A DNA stretch of 51,244 nt from an uncultured Collinsella sp. (GTDB lineage Bacteria > Actinomycetota > Coriobacteriia > Coriobacteriales > Coriobacteriaceae): positions 1 through 51,244 of the forward strand of contig CABSMX010000002.1 in assembly GCA_902478945.1 (NCBI GenBank), written 5' to 3'. Of the stretch, positions 25,116-35,340 are shown one piece after another (the stretch's first letter is position 1; each line of letters opens with the position of its first letter). The position numbers and the translations under genes were made by a program. The notes below the pieces were generated by a model. That model was not told the DNA's origin. It made no database searches and saw only the letters and a list, made by a program, of their open reading frames with translations.

Positions 25116-27481
25116 TAGCGCTCGCCTCCTTCCATAACGGCTGCAATTTCTTCTTGGGTAAGCCCCAGCTCCTCGGCGGAAAGCTGCGACTGTGCGATCT
25201 CCAGGTACGCCGGGCAGCTGCGCAGCAGCTCCTCGTGCGTACCGGTGCCCACCACGTGGCCGTCGTCGAGCACGATGATCTGGTCGGCGTGCATGATGGT
25301 CGCGATGCGCTGGGCCACGACCACGAGCGCGGCGTCGGTAACGTTTTTGGCCAGCTCCTCGCGCAGGCGGGCGTCGGTCTTGTAGTCGAGGGCGCTAAAC
25401 GAGTCATCGAACACCACGACCTCGGGCTTTTTGGCCAGGGCGCGGGCGATGGCCAGGCGCTGGCGCTGACCGCCCGAAACATTGGAGCCGCCCTGGCTGA
25501 TGGGGGAGTCGTAGCCGCCCTCGCGTTCGGCGATAAAGTCCTCGGCCTGGGCGATGCGCGCGGCCTGGCGCATGTCGTCATCGCTTACCATGTCGCCGGC
25601 AAACTTGAGGTTGCTCTCGACAGTGCCCGAGAACAGACGCCCCTGCTGCGGGATGTAACCAATGCGGCGGCGCAGCTCGGAAAGGGTCATGTCGCGCACG
25701 TCGATGCCGTCAAGCGAAATGCTGCCGCCCGTGACGTCGTACAGGCGCGGAATCAACTGCACGAGCGTGGACTTGCCCGAGCCCGTGGAGCCAATGATGC
25801 CGAGCATCTGACCGGCGTGCGTGGTGAAGCTCACGCCGCTGATGACGTCGGCGCGGGCATCGGGATACTGGAAGCTCACGTCACGGAAGGTGAGCTCACC
25901 GCGCGGCGCGCTGACCGCGGGCAGTTTGGGCGAGACAGGGTCGTTGATGCTGGTGGGGCAAGTGATGACCTCTTCCACGCGCTCGGCTGCGACCTCGGCA
26001 CGGGGCAGGATAACCGAAACCATGGTGAGGATCATAAACGCCATGACGATCTGCATGGTGTAGGAGATAAACGCCATCATGTTGCCGACCTGCATCACGC
26101 CGTCGGACACGCCCTGCGCGCCAAACCAGACGATAAGCACGGTGATGCAGTTCATGACGAGCATCATGAGCGGCATCATAAAGCTCATGGCGCGGTTGGT
26201 GTAGAGCTGCGTGGTCATCAGGTCGAGCGAAGCCTTGTCAAAGCGCTCGAGCTCATGCTCCTCGCGGTTGAACGAGCGGATGGGCATAAGGCCGTCGAGC
26301 AGCTCGCGGGCGGTAAGGTTCACGCGGTCCACAAAGCTCTGCATCTTTTTGAACTTGGGCATGGTGAGGCCCATGAGCACGCCGACGACGGCCGAGACCG
26401 CGATGATGGCCACGGCGATGGTCCACTCCAGGCCGGTGTGGTTGGCCAGGACGCGCATGACAGCGACGATACCCATGACCGGTGCCATCAGGCACATGCG
26501 GATAAACAGGGTTGCGGCCATCTGGATCTGCTGAATGTCGTTGGTGCAGCGGGTGATGAGCGAGGCCTGGCTAAACTTGCCAACCTCGGCCGGCGAGAAG
26601 TGCATAACCTTGTTGAAGGTCTCGCGGCGCAGGTCGCGGGCGATGGAGCAGGCGGTGCGCGAAGCCACGGCACCGGTTAGGATGGTGGCGACGAGCGACA
26701 CCAGGCACAGGCCGAACATCGTGGTCGCCATGTGGCTCAGGTAGGCGTTCTGCACGTCGGCGGGGTCGATGCCCTGTGCCTTGTACTCGTCCTGTACATA
26801 GCTCACGGCGCGCTGGGTCACGATGGAGCCCGACATGGAGCCCATTTTGTCCGCCATTTGGTTGGCGCCCTCGACGAGCTTGCCCTGGTCGATTAGGCCG
26901 CCTTCAACGCCCAGACGCAGGCTCTTCATGGTGATCTTACCGCCGTCGGCATCAATCTGCTTTTGCATGTTCTGCGCGGCTGCGGCCTTCTGCTGCATCT
27001 CGGCGAGCTGCTCGGGCGTCATCGCTGCCACCTGCTCGGGGGTGGGCATGGCCTGGGCAGCGTCGTTGTCTTTCTCGCTGGACGAGCCCATCATGTCGCC
27101 CATGGAGTTGGCGTCGATGCCCTGGTTGAGCGAAAGAACGACAGTCTCGGGCAGGCTCATAATGTCGGCAATCTTGCCTCCATCGGCACGCTCTTCCTCG
27201 GTGCCCATGTACGTTCGAATGCCGTTTTTGTCAGCCTTGCTAAACACGGCCTCCACAGCCTTGGCGTCCTTGGCGTTCATAAAGAGTTCGAGGTCGTCGA
27301 GCGATTCGGCGCGAATGGTGTCGGGCACGGGCGAGGCGATGCCGCCTTGCTGTACGCCCACGTCGACGATGTCGCTCATGTAGGTAGGCAGTGCCAGATC
27401 GGCGTTGCAGCTGATTACGATAAGTACGATAGCTGTGAACAGTGCCAGGATATGCTTTTTAAAGAGCTTGAGAATCCTCAC
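25115..27481 (-). CDS. ABC exporter half-transporter with large insertion between TM1 and TM2
   Basis: 788-residue TMD-NBD exporter, about 170-200 residues longer than usual. The extra length is an extracytoplasmic region at about residues 40-240, Gln/Met/Ala-rich (for example EQLAEMQQKAAAAQNMQKQI). Normal helices follow from about 250, then an ATPase domain with Walker A IGSTGSGKSTL near 575, signature NVSGGQRQRL near 675 and Walker B VVVFDDSFSALDYKTD, where Asp replaces the usual catalytic Glu. This subunit therefore probably has a degenerate ATP site, as in heterodimeric exporters. The start is GTG at 27481, overlapping the MarR stop as GTGA. Confidence 0.9.
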   Translation of the reverse strand: MRILKLFKKHILALFTAIVLIVISCNADLALPTYMSDIVDVGVQQGGIASPVPDTIRAESLDDLELFMNAKDAKAVEAVFSKADKNGIRTYMGTEEERADGGKIADIMSLPETVVLSLNQGIDANSMGDMMGSSSEKDNDAAQAMPTPEQVAAMTPEQLAEMQQKAAAAQNMQKQIDADGGKITMKSLRLGVEGGLIDQGKLVEGANQMADKMGSMSGSIVTQRAVSYVQDEYKAQGIDPADVQNAYLSHMATTMFGLCLVSLVATILTGAVASRTACSIARDLRRETFNKVMHFSPAEVGKFSQASLITRCTNDIQQIQMAATLFIRMCLMAPVMGIVAVMRVLANHTGLEWTIAVAIIAVSAVVGVLMGLTMPKFKKMQSFVDRVNLTARELLDGLMPIRSFNREEHELERFDKASLDLMTTQLYTNRAMSFMMPLMMLVMNCITVLIVWFGAQGVSDGVMQVGNMMAFISYTMQIVMAFMILTMVSVILPRAEVAAERVEEVITCPTSINDPVSPKLPAVSAPRGELTFRDVSFQYPDARADVISGVSFTTHAGQMLGIIGSTGSGKSTLVQLIPRLYDVTGGSISLDGIDVRDMTLSELRRRIGYIPQQGRLFSGTVESNLKFAGDMVSDDDMRQAARIAQAEDFIAEREGGYDSPISQGGSNVSGGQRQRLAIARALAKKPEVVVFDDSFSALDYKTDARLREELAKNVTDAALVVVAQRIATIMHADQIIVLDDGHVVGTGTHEELLRSCPAYLEIAQSQLSAEELGLTQEEIAAVMEGGER

Positions 27482-27927
27482 TCGGCATCTCTCCTTTCTT
27501 GATTGCGGTCGATAATTTCGTTGGCACGCCTTAGAAGACGCACCATCTCTTGGGTATCTGTTTCGCCGAGCTGCTCGAGGAAAGCCGCAGTGCGGTTCTC
27601 GAATTCCCGACGTTTGATTTCTAGATCCTGGAATCCCTTGTCGGTCACTATGACGTGTACGCGACGACGGTCGGTCTTTGAGTGCTCGCGCTCGACCCAG
27701 CCCTTGGCCTCGAGGGCGCGTAAGATATTGGCGATGCGGGCGCTCGAGACCCAGGCGCGATCAGCGAGTTCGCTCGGCGTGAGCGAACCGCCGGCGAGTA
27801 TGAGGGCGCGCATGACGGCCATCTCGCCGCCGAGGGCTTTGTCCGCAAAACGCGAAATGCGCTGATGCATGCTGCCGAACTCGGTAAGGAGCTGACGCCC
27901 AAGTTCACGGAAATCGGTATCTTCCAC
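27478..27927 (-). CDS. MarR-family transcriptional regulator
   Basis: 149-residue winged-helix regulator. The DNA-binding core LTPSELADRAWVSSARIANI (about 50-70), wing KTDRRRVHVIVTDKG (about 88-102) and C-terminal dimer helix are visible. The start is GTG at 27927. It is first in an operon with two ABC exporter subunits, overlapping the next gene by 4 bases. It probably represses the operon and is released by an exported compound (inference). An inverted repeat spans its start. Confidence 0.88.
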   Translation of the reverse strand: MEDTDFRELGRQLLTEFGSMHQRISRFADKALGGEMAVMRALILAGGSLTPSELADRAWVSSARIANILRALEAKGWVEREHSKTDRRRVHVIVTDKGFQDLEIKRREFENRTAAFLEQLGETDTQEMVRLLRRANEIIDRNQERRDAE

Positions 27928-27960
27928 CGAAAACCCCTAACACTAGAAACTATTTTCGGT
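27926..27960. promoter_or_regulatory. Inverted repeat at the MarR start, possible autoregulatory site
   Basis: ACCGAAAA (27926-27933) and TTTTCGGT (27953-27960) are inverted with a 19-base spacer. They overlap the GTG start codon. MarR proteins commonly bind such sites on their own promoter; binding here is inferred. Confidence 0.45.
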
Positions 27961-27994
27961 GAAAGATGATACCCTTGCACGCGCACCCTATGCG

Positions 27995-28098
27995 GTAGAT
28001 TTTGGGACATGCCTAGAAAACTACCTTTAGGCGACCTCTGTACACCGTCGGTGCCAACAAAGTTAGGGGCAGATCGTTAGGCATGTCCTAAAGCCTAC
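27995..28098. repeat. Nested inverted copies of a GTAGATTTTGGGACATGCC element
   Basis: 27995-28016 and the minus strand of 28076-28098 match as GTAG-n-TTT-n-GGACATGCCTA. The left copy also forms its own hairpin with AAAACTACC. A third copy is at 46152-46184. The following 28099-28475 is an AT-rich promoter and leader for pflB, without a supported gene. Confidence 0.6.
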
Positions 28099-28181
28099 TC
28101 AGAGGTACTTTACCCTGCTAAAGCTGGCATAACAGCTAGAGTGAACGTCGTACAAAGGCAAGGAAAAAACTAAACAAATCG

Positions 28182-28198
28182 GTGAACGGTAGTTGTTC
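28182..28198 (+). promoter_or_regulatory. 17-bp motif GTGAACGGTAGTTGTTC upstream of pflB
   Basis: Sixteen of 17 bases match the motif at 6255-6271 upstream of lacA. It is itself an imperfect inverted repeat (GAAC-n7-GTTC) and lies 284 bases before pflB. Its binding protein is unknown; the core AACGGTAG recurs in other intergenic regions. Confidence 0.45.
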
Positions 28199-28475
28199 GC
28201 GCTCGCATTTCCTGCGGGTTTGTAAAAAACGCCATTATCATATAAAAAAAGAAACATATAACAGCCCAGATGGAGAGGGTCGCTATGTTATCCTTCTCAA
28301 ACGGGTGAAATCTTGGGTTTTGGGTTGTAGTTCCAAGGTGGACAAACGTTTTTCCTGCACCAACGTGTGGTGAAGAACGGAAGAAGCCGGTAGTGCAAGC
28401 CGAACATTCAAGAATTCAATAAGCAGCGGTGTGAGAGAGCGCCGCATTACACGTAACTAGGAGCGTGGTTACACA

Positions 28476-30527
<2,052 letters not shown>

Positions 30528-30529
30528 CT

Positions 30530-30589
30530 ATTGTTAGTGCTATACTAACAATAACGATTACTGATTAGTGCGCCGGTTTCGGCCGGCGC
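30530..30589 (+). promoter_or_regulatory. Two hairpins between the two PFL genes
   Basis: ATTGTTAGT-GCTAT-ACTAACAAT (30530-30552) is followed by GCGCCGG-TTTCGG-CCGGCGC (30570-30589). Neither is followed by a T-run. They could be processing or stability elements that set the ratio of the two proteins (inference). Confidence 0.5.
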
Positions 30590-30612
30590 CTATCGATCGA
30601 AGGAGACACATT

Positions 30613-30864
30613 ATGAAGGTTTCTGAAGTTTCCGAGACTCAGGCCGATAACCTGGTCCACATGCTCGACGCTTACGCCGAGAAGGGTGGCCACCACCTGA
30701 ACATCAACGTCTTCAACCGTGAGACGCTGCTCGACGCTCAGGCTCACCCCGACAAGTACCCGCAGCTGACCATCCGCGTTTCCGGCTATGCCGTGAACTT
30801 CCACACGCTCACCAAGGAGCAGCAGGACGAGGTCATTGCGCGTACCTTCCACGACAAGTTCTAA
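30613..30864 (+). CDS. Stand-alone glycyl-radical protein (PFL C-terminal domain, GrcA-like)
   Basis: 83-residue protein equal to the missing C-terminal domain of PFL. It has HHLNINVFNRETLLDA (about 27-42), YPQLTIRVSGYAVNF with the radical glycine at residue 58, and LTKEQQDEVIARTF. E. coli GrcA/YfiD has the same domain on a longer chain and repairs oxygen-cleaved PFL. Here the main enzyme has no such domain of its own, so this protein is likely an obligatory subunit. It has its own strong ribosome-binding site (AAGGAG, 7 bases before the ATG) and lies 85 bases after pflB. Confidence 0.93.
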   Translation: MKVSEVSETQADNLVHMLDAYAEKGGHHLNINVFNRETLLDAQAHPDKYPQLTIRVSGYAVNFHTLTKEQQDEVIARTFHDKF

Positions 30865-30880
30865 AGGGGTTTAACTCCCG

Positions 30881-31025
30881 CAGGATCGCCGGGCCGCTTT
30901 GGGTTACTTTCCAAAACGTCCTCGGACATGCAAAGGGCTCCGCTGCGCGCTTCGCGCGGCGGAGCCCTTTGCGTCCTGCGGAAATGTTTTGGAAAGTAAC
31001 CCAAAGCGGCCCGGCGGGGGTCCTG
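30881..31025 (+). repeat. Long covarying palindrome, copy P2
   Basis: The outer arms pair through GGGCCGCTTTGGGTTACTTT and CCAAAA (left to 30915; right from 30987). The conserved core is CGTCCTCGGACATG (left) and CCTGCGGAAATG (right). The inner stem is CAAAGGGCTCCGC/GCGGAGCCCTTTG. It lies 16 bases after the glycyl-radical gene and fills most of the gap to the LacI gene. Confidence 0.85.
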
Positions 31026-31128
31026 TGTAGTCACCCTTTAGGCGGAACTCTCCTAATTATTTGGATGAGTCGTTTACTTACTTGTGCTGTTACCGTCTTC
31101 CCGCTGTTGTTGGGGTATGCTTTGTTCG

Positions 31129-31146
31129 TATGTAAACGTATGACAT
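31129..31146. promoter_or_regulatory. LacI-type operator before the sucrose repressor
   Basis: TATGTAAACGTATGACAT closely matches the operators at 32278-32314 (TATGAAAACGTTTGACAT). It is 20 bases upstream of the repressor start codon, indicating autoregulation. Confidence 0.65.
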
Positions 31147-31165
31147 GTTGATGGGGGAGGGTGCT

Positions 31166-32176
31166 ATGGCTCGCGAGAGTGCTCGTTCTAAAGATACGGC
31201 TAAGCCTGGCATCAAGGAAGTTGCAGCGGTGGCGGGGGTTTCGCCTACTACGGTATCTCGCGTGCTTAATAATCGCGGTTATATTAGCCAAGAGACCCGC
31301 GATAAGGTCCACGCCGCGATGGAGCGCATCAACTATACGCCCAACGATATCGCCCGTGCCATGCTCAACGGCCGTCTGAATCTTATCGGCATGATCGTTC
31401 CCTTTGTGAGCAGCCCGTTCCATGCTCAGGTTGTGCAGGCGGTCGAGCGCACGTTGGCGGAAAACGGCTTTAAGATGCTGCTGTGCAACAGCGCCAATCG
31501 ACCCGATCTTGAGCGTTCCTATATTGACATGCTCCGCCGCAATATGGTCGACGGCGTAATCGTCAACTCCCTCAATATCGGTGCTGAGGCATATGCCGAG
31601 ATGGGCTTGAGCCTGGTTGGCATCGACTGCGATCTTGGCGAGGGCTCTGTCCAGATTGCAAGTGACAGCTATGGCATCGGCGAGCTCGCCACGCGCCGTC
31701 TGATTGATGACGGCTGCAGGCGTATCCTGTGCCTGCGCAGCAATAGCCGCATGCGCATGCCTGCCAATAAGCGTACCGATGCCTACCTCGATGTTGTTGA
31801 GCAGGCCGGTTTGTCCGCGCTTGTCCGTGAGGTTGAGTTCGTTAAGCCCGACGACGAAAAGGGCGCGGTCGTTGCGAAGATCCTCGATGAGAACCCCGAT
31901 ATTGACGGCATCTTTGCGGGAGACGATACGATGGCGGCCATCTGTCTCAACGTGATGAAGCAGCGTGGCTTGAGCGCTCCAGACGATATTAAGGTCGTGG
32001 GCGCGGATGGTGCCCGCCGAACTATGACGTTTATGCCTGACTTAACAACCGTACGTCAAGATATCGATCGCATCGGAGAGCTCGCGGCGCAATCCATCAT
32101 CGCTCTTATTAACGGCGATAATCCCGAATCGAATATCAAGCTCCCCGTTGAACTCATTGAGGGCAAAACCGCGTAG
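31166..32176 (+). CDS. scrR: LacI-family repressor of the sucrose genes
   Basis: 336-residue LacI/GalR regulator. The helix-turn-helix IKEVAAVAGVSPTTVSRVLN lies at about residues 16-35, and the hinge helix includes DIARAMLNGRLN. The sensor domain follows (IGMIVPFVSSPFHAQVVQAV, VDGVIVNS, GIFAGDDTMAAICLNVM). I use the ATG at 31166, preceded by GGGGGAGGG; an ATG at 31145 is less well placed. Matching operators lie before this gene and before the following GH32 gene. It is thus very probably the sucrose (fructose-phosphate-responsive) repressor. Confidence 0.9.
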   Translation: MARESARSKDTAKPGIKEVAAVAGVSPTTVSRVLNNRGYISQETRDKVHAAMERINYTPNDIARAMLNGRLNLIGMIVPFVSSPFHAQVVQAVERTLAENGFKMLLCNSANRPDLERSYIDMLRRNMVDGVIVNSLNIGAEAYAEMGLSLVGIDCDLGEGSVQIASDSYGIGELATRRLIDDGCRRILCLRSNSRMRMPANKRTDAYLDVVEQAGLSALVREVEFVKPDDEKGAVVAKILDENPDIDGIFAGDDTMAAICLNVMKQRGLSAPDDIKVVGADGARRTMTFMPDLTTVRQDIDRIGELAAQSIIALINGDNPESNIKLPVELIEGKTA

Positions 32177-32229
32177 TTCATCCCGTGCCAAAAGAATTCC
32201 TCAAACGCCTCTGATGACCGTTCGCCGGC

Positions 32230-32314
32230 ATATGTCAACCGTTTACCGACGACTGGAACTGCGAAAAGACGTATTGATATGAAAACGTTTGACATATGAA
32301 AACGATTGACATAT
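32230..32314 (+). promoter_or_regulatory. Sucrose operon promoter with three LacI-type operators
   Basis: Two back-to-back copies, TATGAAAACGTTTGACATA (32278-32296) and TATGAAAACGATTGACATAT (32294-32313), share an ATA boundary. A weaker inverted copy (ATATGTCAACCGTTTACCG) is at 32230. Each includes TTGACA, so operator and -35 box coincide; the first TTGACA has TATCTT 17 bases downstream. Repressor binding would directly block RNA polymerase. Confidence 0.65.
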
Positions 32315-32359
32315 CTTGCCATTGTACCGAGTTAGTATGTCGTGGAAAGGAAGTCTCGG

Positions 32360-33742
32360 ATGCACAAGGTGTATTACCAGCCTGAGGGAATTTGGGTAGG
32401 CGACATCATGCCGTACGGCGAGGACGGCACGTTCTATCTCTATCATCAGCGTGACACGCGTAACCCCGAACCTTTCGGAGAGCCGTTTGGCTGGGCACTC
32501 GCTACGACCAAGGATTTCGTCAACTACAAGGACTTTGGCGAGAGCCTTGAGCGCGGCGGCGACGAGGAAGTCGACCAGTACATTTATGCCGGCACGGTGT
32601 TTAAGGTGGGCGACAAGTACCATGCGCTCTACACTGGTTGCAATCGCGATAAGGTCCGCGCACGTTTGATGAAGCAGGTTCTTCTTCACGCAACGAGCGA
32701 CGACGCCGTCAAGTGGGAGAAGAACATCGCCGAGACGCTGCTTCCGCCCCAGGAGGGTTACGATGACCGCAACTGGCGCGATCCCTTTGTGCTTTGGGAT
32801 GAGGAGAACGAAGAGTACATGCTCATCCTCGGCACACGTGTGGGCGAGGACAAGCGTCTGATGACCGGCCGCCTGGTCAAGTTCACCTCCAAGGATCTGA
32901 CCAACTGGGAGTTCCAGGGCGACTGGTGGAACCCGGGCCTGTACACCATGTTTGAGATGCCTGATCTCTTTAAGATGGGCGACTGGTGGTACCTCGTCTT
33001 TTCCGAGTACAGCGACGGCAACAAGACCCGTTACCGCATGTCCAAGTCCATCAACGGTCCTTGGATTACCCCCGCTGACGACTCCTTCGACGGCCGCGCG
33101 TACTACGCCGCTCGCACCGCATTCGATGGCGAGCGTCGCGTTCTCTTTGGTTGGGTTCCTACGCGTGACGAGGGCGGCGACCCCAGCTCTTACCTATGGG
33201 GTGGCACCTTTATGCCCCTCGAGATCGTTCAGCGTGCCGACGGAACGCTCGGCACCAAGCTCCCCGACAGCATGCTTGGCGCCTTTGGCGAGGCTAAGGC
33301 AGTCGAGACCTTTGAGCTTTCCTGCGAGTCGGGCAAGGTCGAGCAGGTGCTCGCCGCGGATGCCGGCTCCACCTACTTGCTCGATGCCGACATTGAGCTC
33401 GGCGGTAACGCTGCCGGCTTCTCGGTCAAGTTCGCCGAGGACGCCGAGACCGGTCTTGCCTATGAGTTCCGCGCCAACCTGCGCGAGGGCAAGCTCGAGT
33501 TCACGCCGGCTCCCCAGTACCCGTGGTTCCAGGTCAACAACATGGGCCTCGAGCGTCCGTTGTTCTTTAAGGGCGAGGGCACTCACCATGTGCGTCTGGT
33601 CGTCGACGACGACATCGCGACCATCTTTGTCGATGATGTTGCGCTCAACGCTCGCTTCTGCAACAAGCAGGGCCAGGGTGTGGCGCTTACCGTCACCGAC
33701 GGTGCGCTCAAGTGCGCAAACGCAACGATCGCGTCTCTGTAG
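32360..33742 (+). CDS. GH32-family glycoside hydrolase, atypical
   Basis: 460-residue protein with a five-bladed propeller (residues 1-300) and a C-terminal beta-sandwich. The GH32 triad is recognisable but altered. The nucleophile region reads WVGDIMPYGEDGTFYLYHQRD instead of the usual WMNDPNG. The RDP motif is intact (NWRDPFVLWD), and the acid residue lies in FEMPDLFKMGDWW instead of ECPD. The related enzyme at 35341 has the standard motifs, so this one may use a different fructoside or fructan. The ATG at 32360 has GGAAAGGAAG upstream. No signal peptide is seen. It is first in the sucrose operon, 45 bases before the PTS gene. Confidence 0.85.
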   Translation: MHKVYYQPEGIWVGDIMPYGEDGTFYLYHQRDTRNPEPFGEPFGWALATTKDFVNYKDFGESLERGGDEEVDQYIYAGTVFKVGDKYHALYTGCNRDKVRARLMKQVLLHATSDDAVKWEKNIAETLLPPQEGYDDRNWRDPFVLWDEENEEYMLILGTRVGEDKRLMTGRLVKFTSKDLTNWEFQGDWWNPGLYTMFEMPDLFKMGDWWYLVFSEYSDGNKTRYRMSKSINGPWITPADDSFDGRAYYAARTAFDGERRVLFGWVPTRDEGGDPSSYLWGGTFMPLEIVQRADGTLGTKLPDSMLGAFGEAKAVETFELSCESGKVEQVLAADAGSTYLLDADIELGGNAAGFSVKFAEDAETGLAYEFRANLREGKLEFTPAPQYPWFQVNNMGLERPLFFKGEGTHHVRLVVDDDIATIFVDDVALNARFCNKQGQGVALTVTDGALKCANATIASL

Positions 33743-33787
33743 CGGCAACGAACCGTTTTATGATTTAGAAAAGGAATGGAGAGGAAC

Positions 33788-35239
33788 ATGGACTACAAGG
33801 CAGTGTCCCAGCAAGTCGTCGACAACGTCGGCGGACTGGAGAACATCGAGGGTGCCACGCATTGCGTGACCCGTCTGCGTCTGGTGCTCAAGGATACGAG
33901 CAAATACAACAAGGCCGAGCTCGAGAACATCGATGGCGTCAAGGGCGTGCTGTACAACAGCGGCCAGCTCATGATCATCTTCGGTACCGGTACCGTCAAC
34001 AAGGTTTACGATGAGTTTATGGCTCTGACGGGCGTTAAGGAGATCAGTGCTTCCGAGGTCAAGGGCGCCGAGGCGGACAAGAAGGGCAAGTTCTTCTCGG
34101 TCCTCAAGGTATTCTCGGACATCTTTATCCCCATCATTCCCGCCTTCGTCGGCGCTGCAATCATCATCGGCCTTAAGTCGCTGATCGTTGCCAACGGCCT
34201 CTTTGGCATGGAAGGCAGCCTCGCCGATCACAGCGAGTTCCTCAAGAACCTCGCAAGCTTCTTTGCCATTATCGCCACCACGTTCGACTACCTGCCTGTC
34301 CTGGTTATGTACAGCGCGGTCAAGCGTTTTGGCGGTAACCCGATCCTGGGCATCCTCGTCGGCATCGTCATGGTTCACCCGAGTCTTATGAACCGTAACA
34401 CGTTCGTTATGGACCCGACGGGTGCTGAGTACTGGAACTTCGGTCCGCTCTCCATCCCCATGGTTGCTTTCCAGGGCGGCGTGTTCCCTGCAATCCTGAC
34501 TGCCTGGTTTATGGCCAAGGTCGAAAAGATTGCCCAGAAGTACATCCCCGAGGTCGTCTCGTTTGTCTTTGTCCCGACCGTCACCCTGATTCTTGCTAAC
34601 GTTGCCCTGTTCACCGTGTTCGGCCCGCTCGGCAACCTGATCGGCGACGTCCTCGCTGGCGTAATCGATGTCCTGTACAACAGGATGGGCGTCTTTGGTG
34701 CCTTTGTCTTCGCCGCGTTCCTGCAGCCGCTCGTCGTTACCGGTACGCATCAGTTCATCCAGGGTATCGAGGCCAACCTCGTTGCCACGACTGGCTTCAA
34801 CTACATCCAGGCCATCTGGTCGGTTTCCATCATCGCCCAGGGCGGCGGCGCCATCGGCATGTACCTCATTCACAAGAAGCACTCCAAAGAGCGCAACATC
34901 TGCATGTCGTCCTTTATCCCGACGCTGGTCGGAATCTCCGAGCCCGCTATCTTTGCTGCAAACATGCGCTATTCGATCATTCCGTTCATCTGCGCATGCA
35001 TCGGTGCAGGCTGCGGCGGTGCCTTCGTCAAGCTCTTTGAGGTGCGCGCTATCGGTCAGGGTCTGACCGGCGTGCTTGGCCTGCTCATCGTCACGCCCGA
35101 GACCCTCGTGTGGTATGTGGCTGGCAATCTCATCGCCTTTATCGTGCCGATCGTCTTGATCTTTGCCTACAACAAGGCAAAGGGCGTGCCGACCACCGAT
35201 GAAGAGGGCGCTGGCGCTGGCTTCGACGTTAGCTTCTAG
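33788..35239 (+). CDS. scrA: Sucrose-family PTS EIIBC
   Basis: 483-residue permease that imports and phosphorylates sucrose to sucrose-6-phosphate. The N-terminal IIB domain has the phosphorylated cysteine in THCVTRLRL (Cys26). The IIC domain (from about residue 105) has ten or so helices and the conserved motifs VYNRMGVFGAFVFAAFLQPL-like region and GISEPAIFAANMR. There is no IIA domain, so it must borrow a glucose-type IIA encoded elsewhere. The start at 33788 has GAGAGGA upstream. The flanking GH32 genes and repressor support sucrose or a related fructoside as substrate. Confidence 0.9.
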   Translation: MDYKAVSQQVVDNVGGLENIEGATHCVTRLRLVLKDTSKYNKAELENIDGVKGVLYNSGQLMIIFGTGTVNKVYDEFMALTGVKEISASEVKGAEADKKGKFFSVLKVFSDIFIPIIPAFVGAAIIIGLKSLIVANGLFGMEGSLADHSEFLKNLASFFAIIATTFDYLPVLVMYSAVKRFGGNPILGILVGIVMVHPSLMNRNTFVMDPTGAEYWNFGPLSIPMVAFQGGVFPAILTAWFMAKVEKIAQKYIPEVVSFVFVPTVTLILANVALFTVFGPLGNLIGDVLAGVIDVLYNRMGVFGAFVFAAFLQPLVVTGTHQFIQGIEANLVATTGFNYIQAIWSVSIIAQGGGAIGMYLIHKKHSKERNICMSSFIPTLVGISEPAIFAANMRYSIIPFICACIGAGCGGAFVKLFEVRAIGQGLTGVLGLLIVTPETLVWYVAGNLIAFIVPIVLIFAYNKAKGVPTTDEEGAGAGFDVSF

Positions 35240-35278
35240 TTGAGCCGTTCAGTGTAATCTGAGGATAAGTCCATTTGA

Positions 35279-35316
35279 GGAAGGGCGTTCGACTCGTGTG
35301 AGTCGAGCGTCCTTCC
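35279..35316 (+). promoter_or_regulatory. Stable hairpin between the PTS gene and scrB
   Basis: GGAAGGGCGTTCGACTC and GAGTCGAGCGTCCTTCC form a 17-base-pair stem with two G-U pairs and a 4-base loop. No T-run follows. It could partly terminate or protect the upstream mRNA and lower scrB expression (inference). Confidence 0.55.
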
Positions 35317-35340
35317 CCATAGACGAGAAAGTCAACGGCG

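Noticed and set aside
23622..26680. Long plus-strand frames (23622-25118, 25154-26680) opposite the ABC exporters
   Set aside because: His/Asp/Gly-rich translations typical of antisense shadows. The minus-strand genes carry Walker motifs.
30528..30612. pflB split caused by a simple frameshift
   Set aside because: No frame in the gap encodes the expected PFL linker, and the second ORF has its own start signals and extra N-terminal residues.
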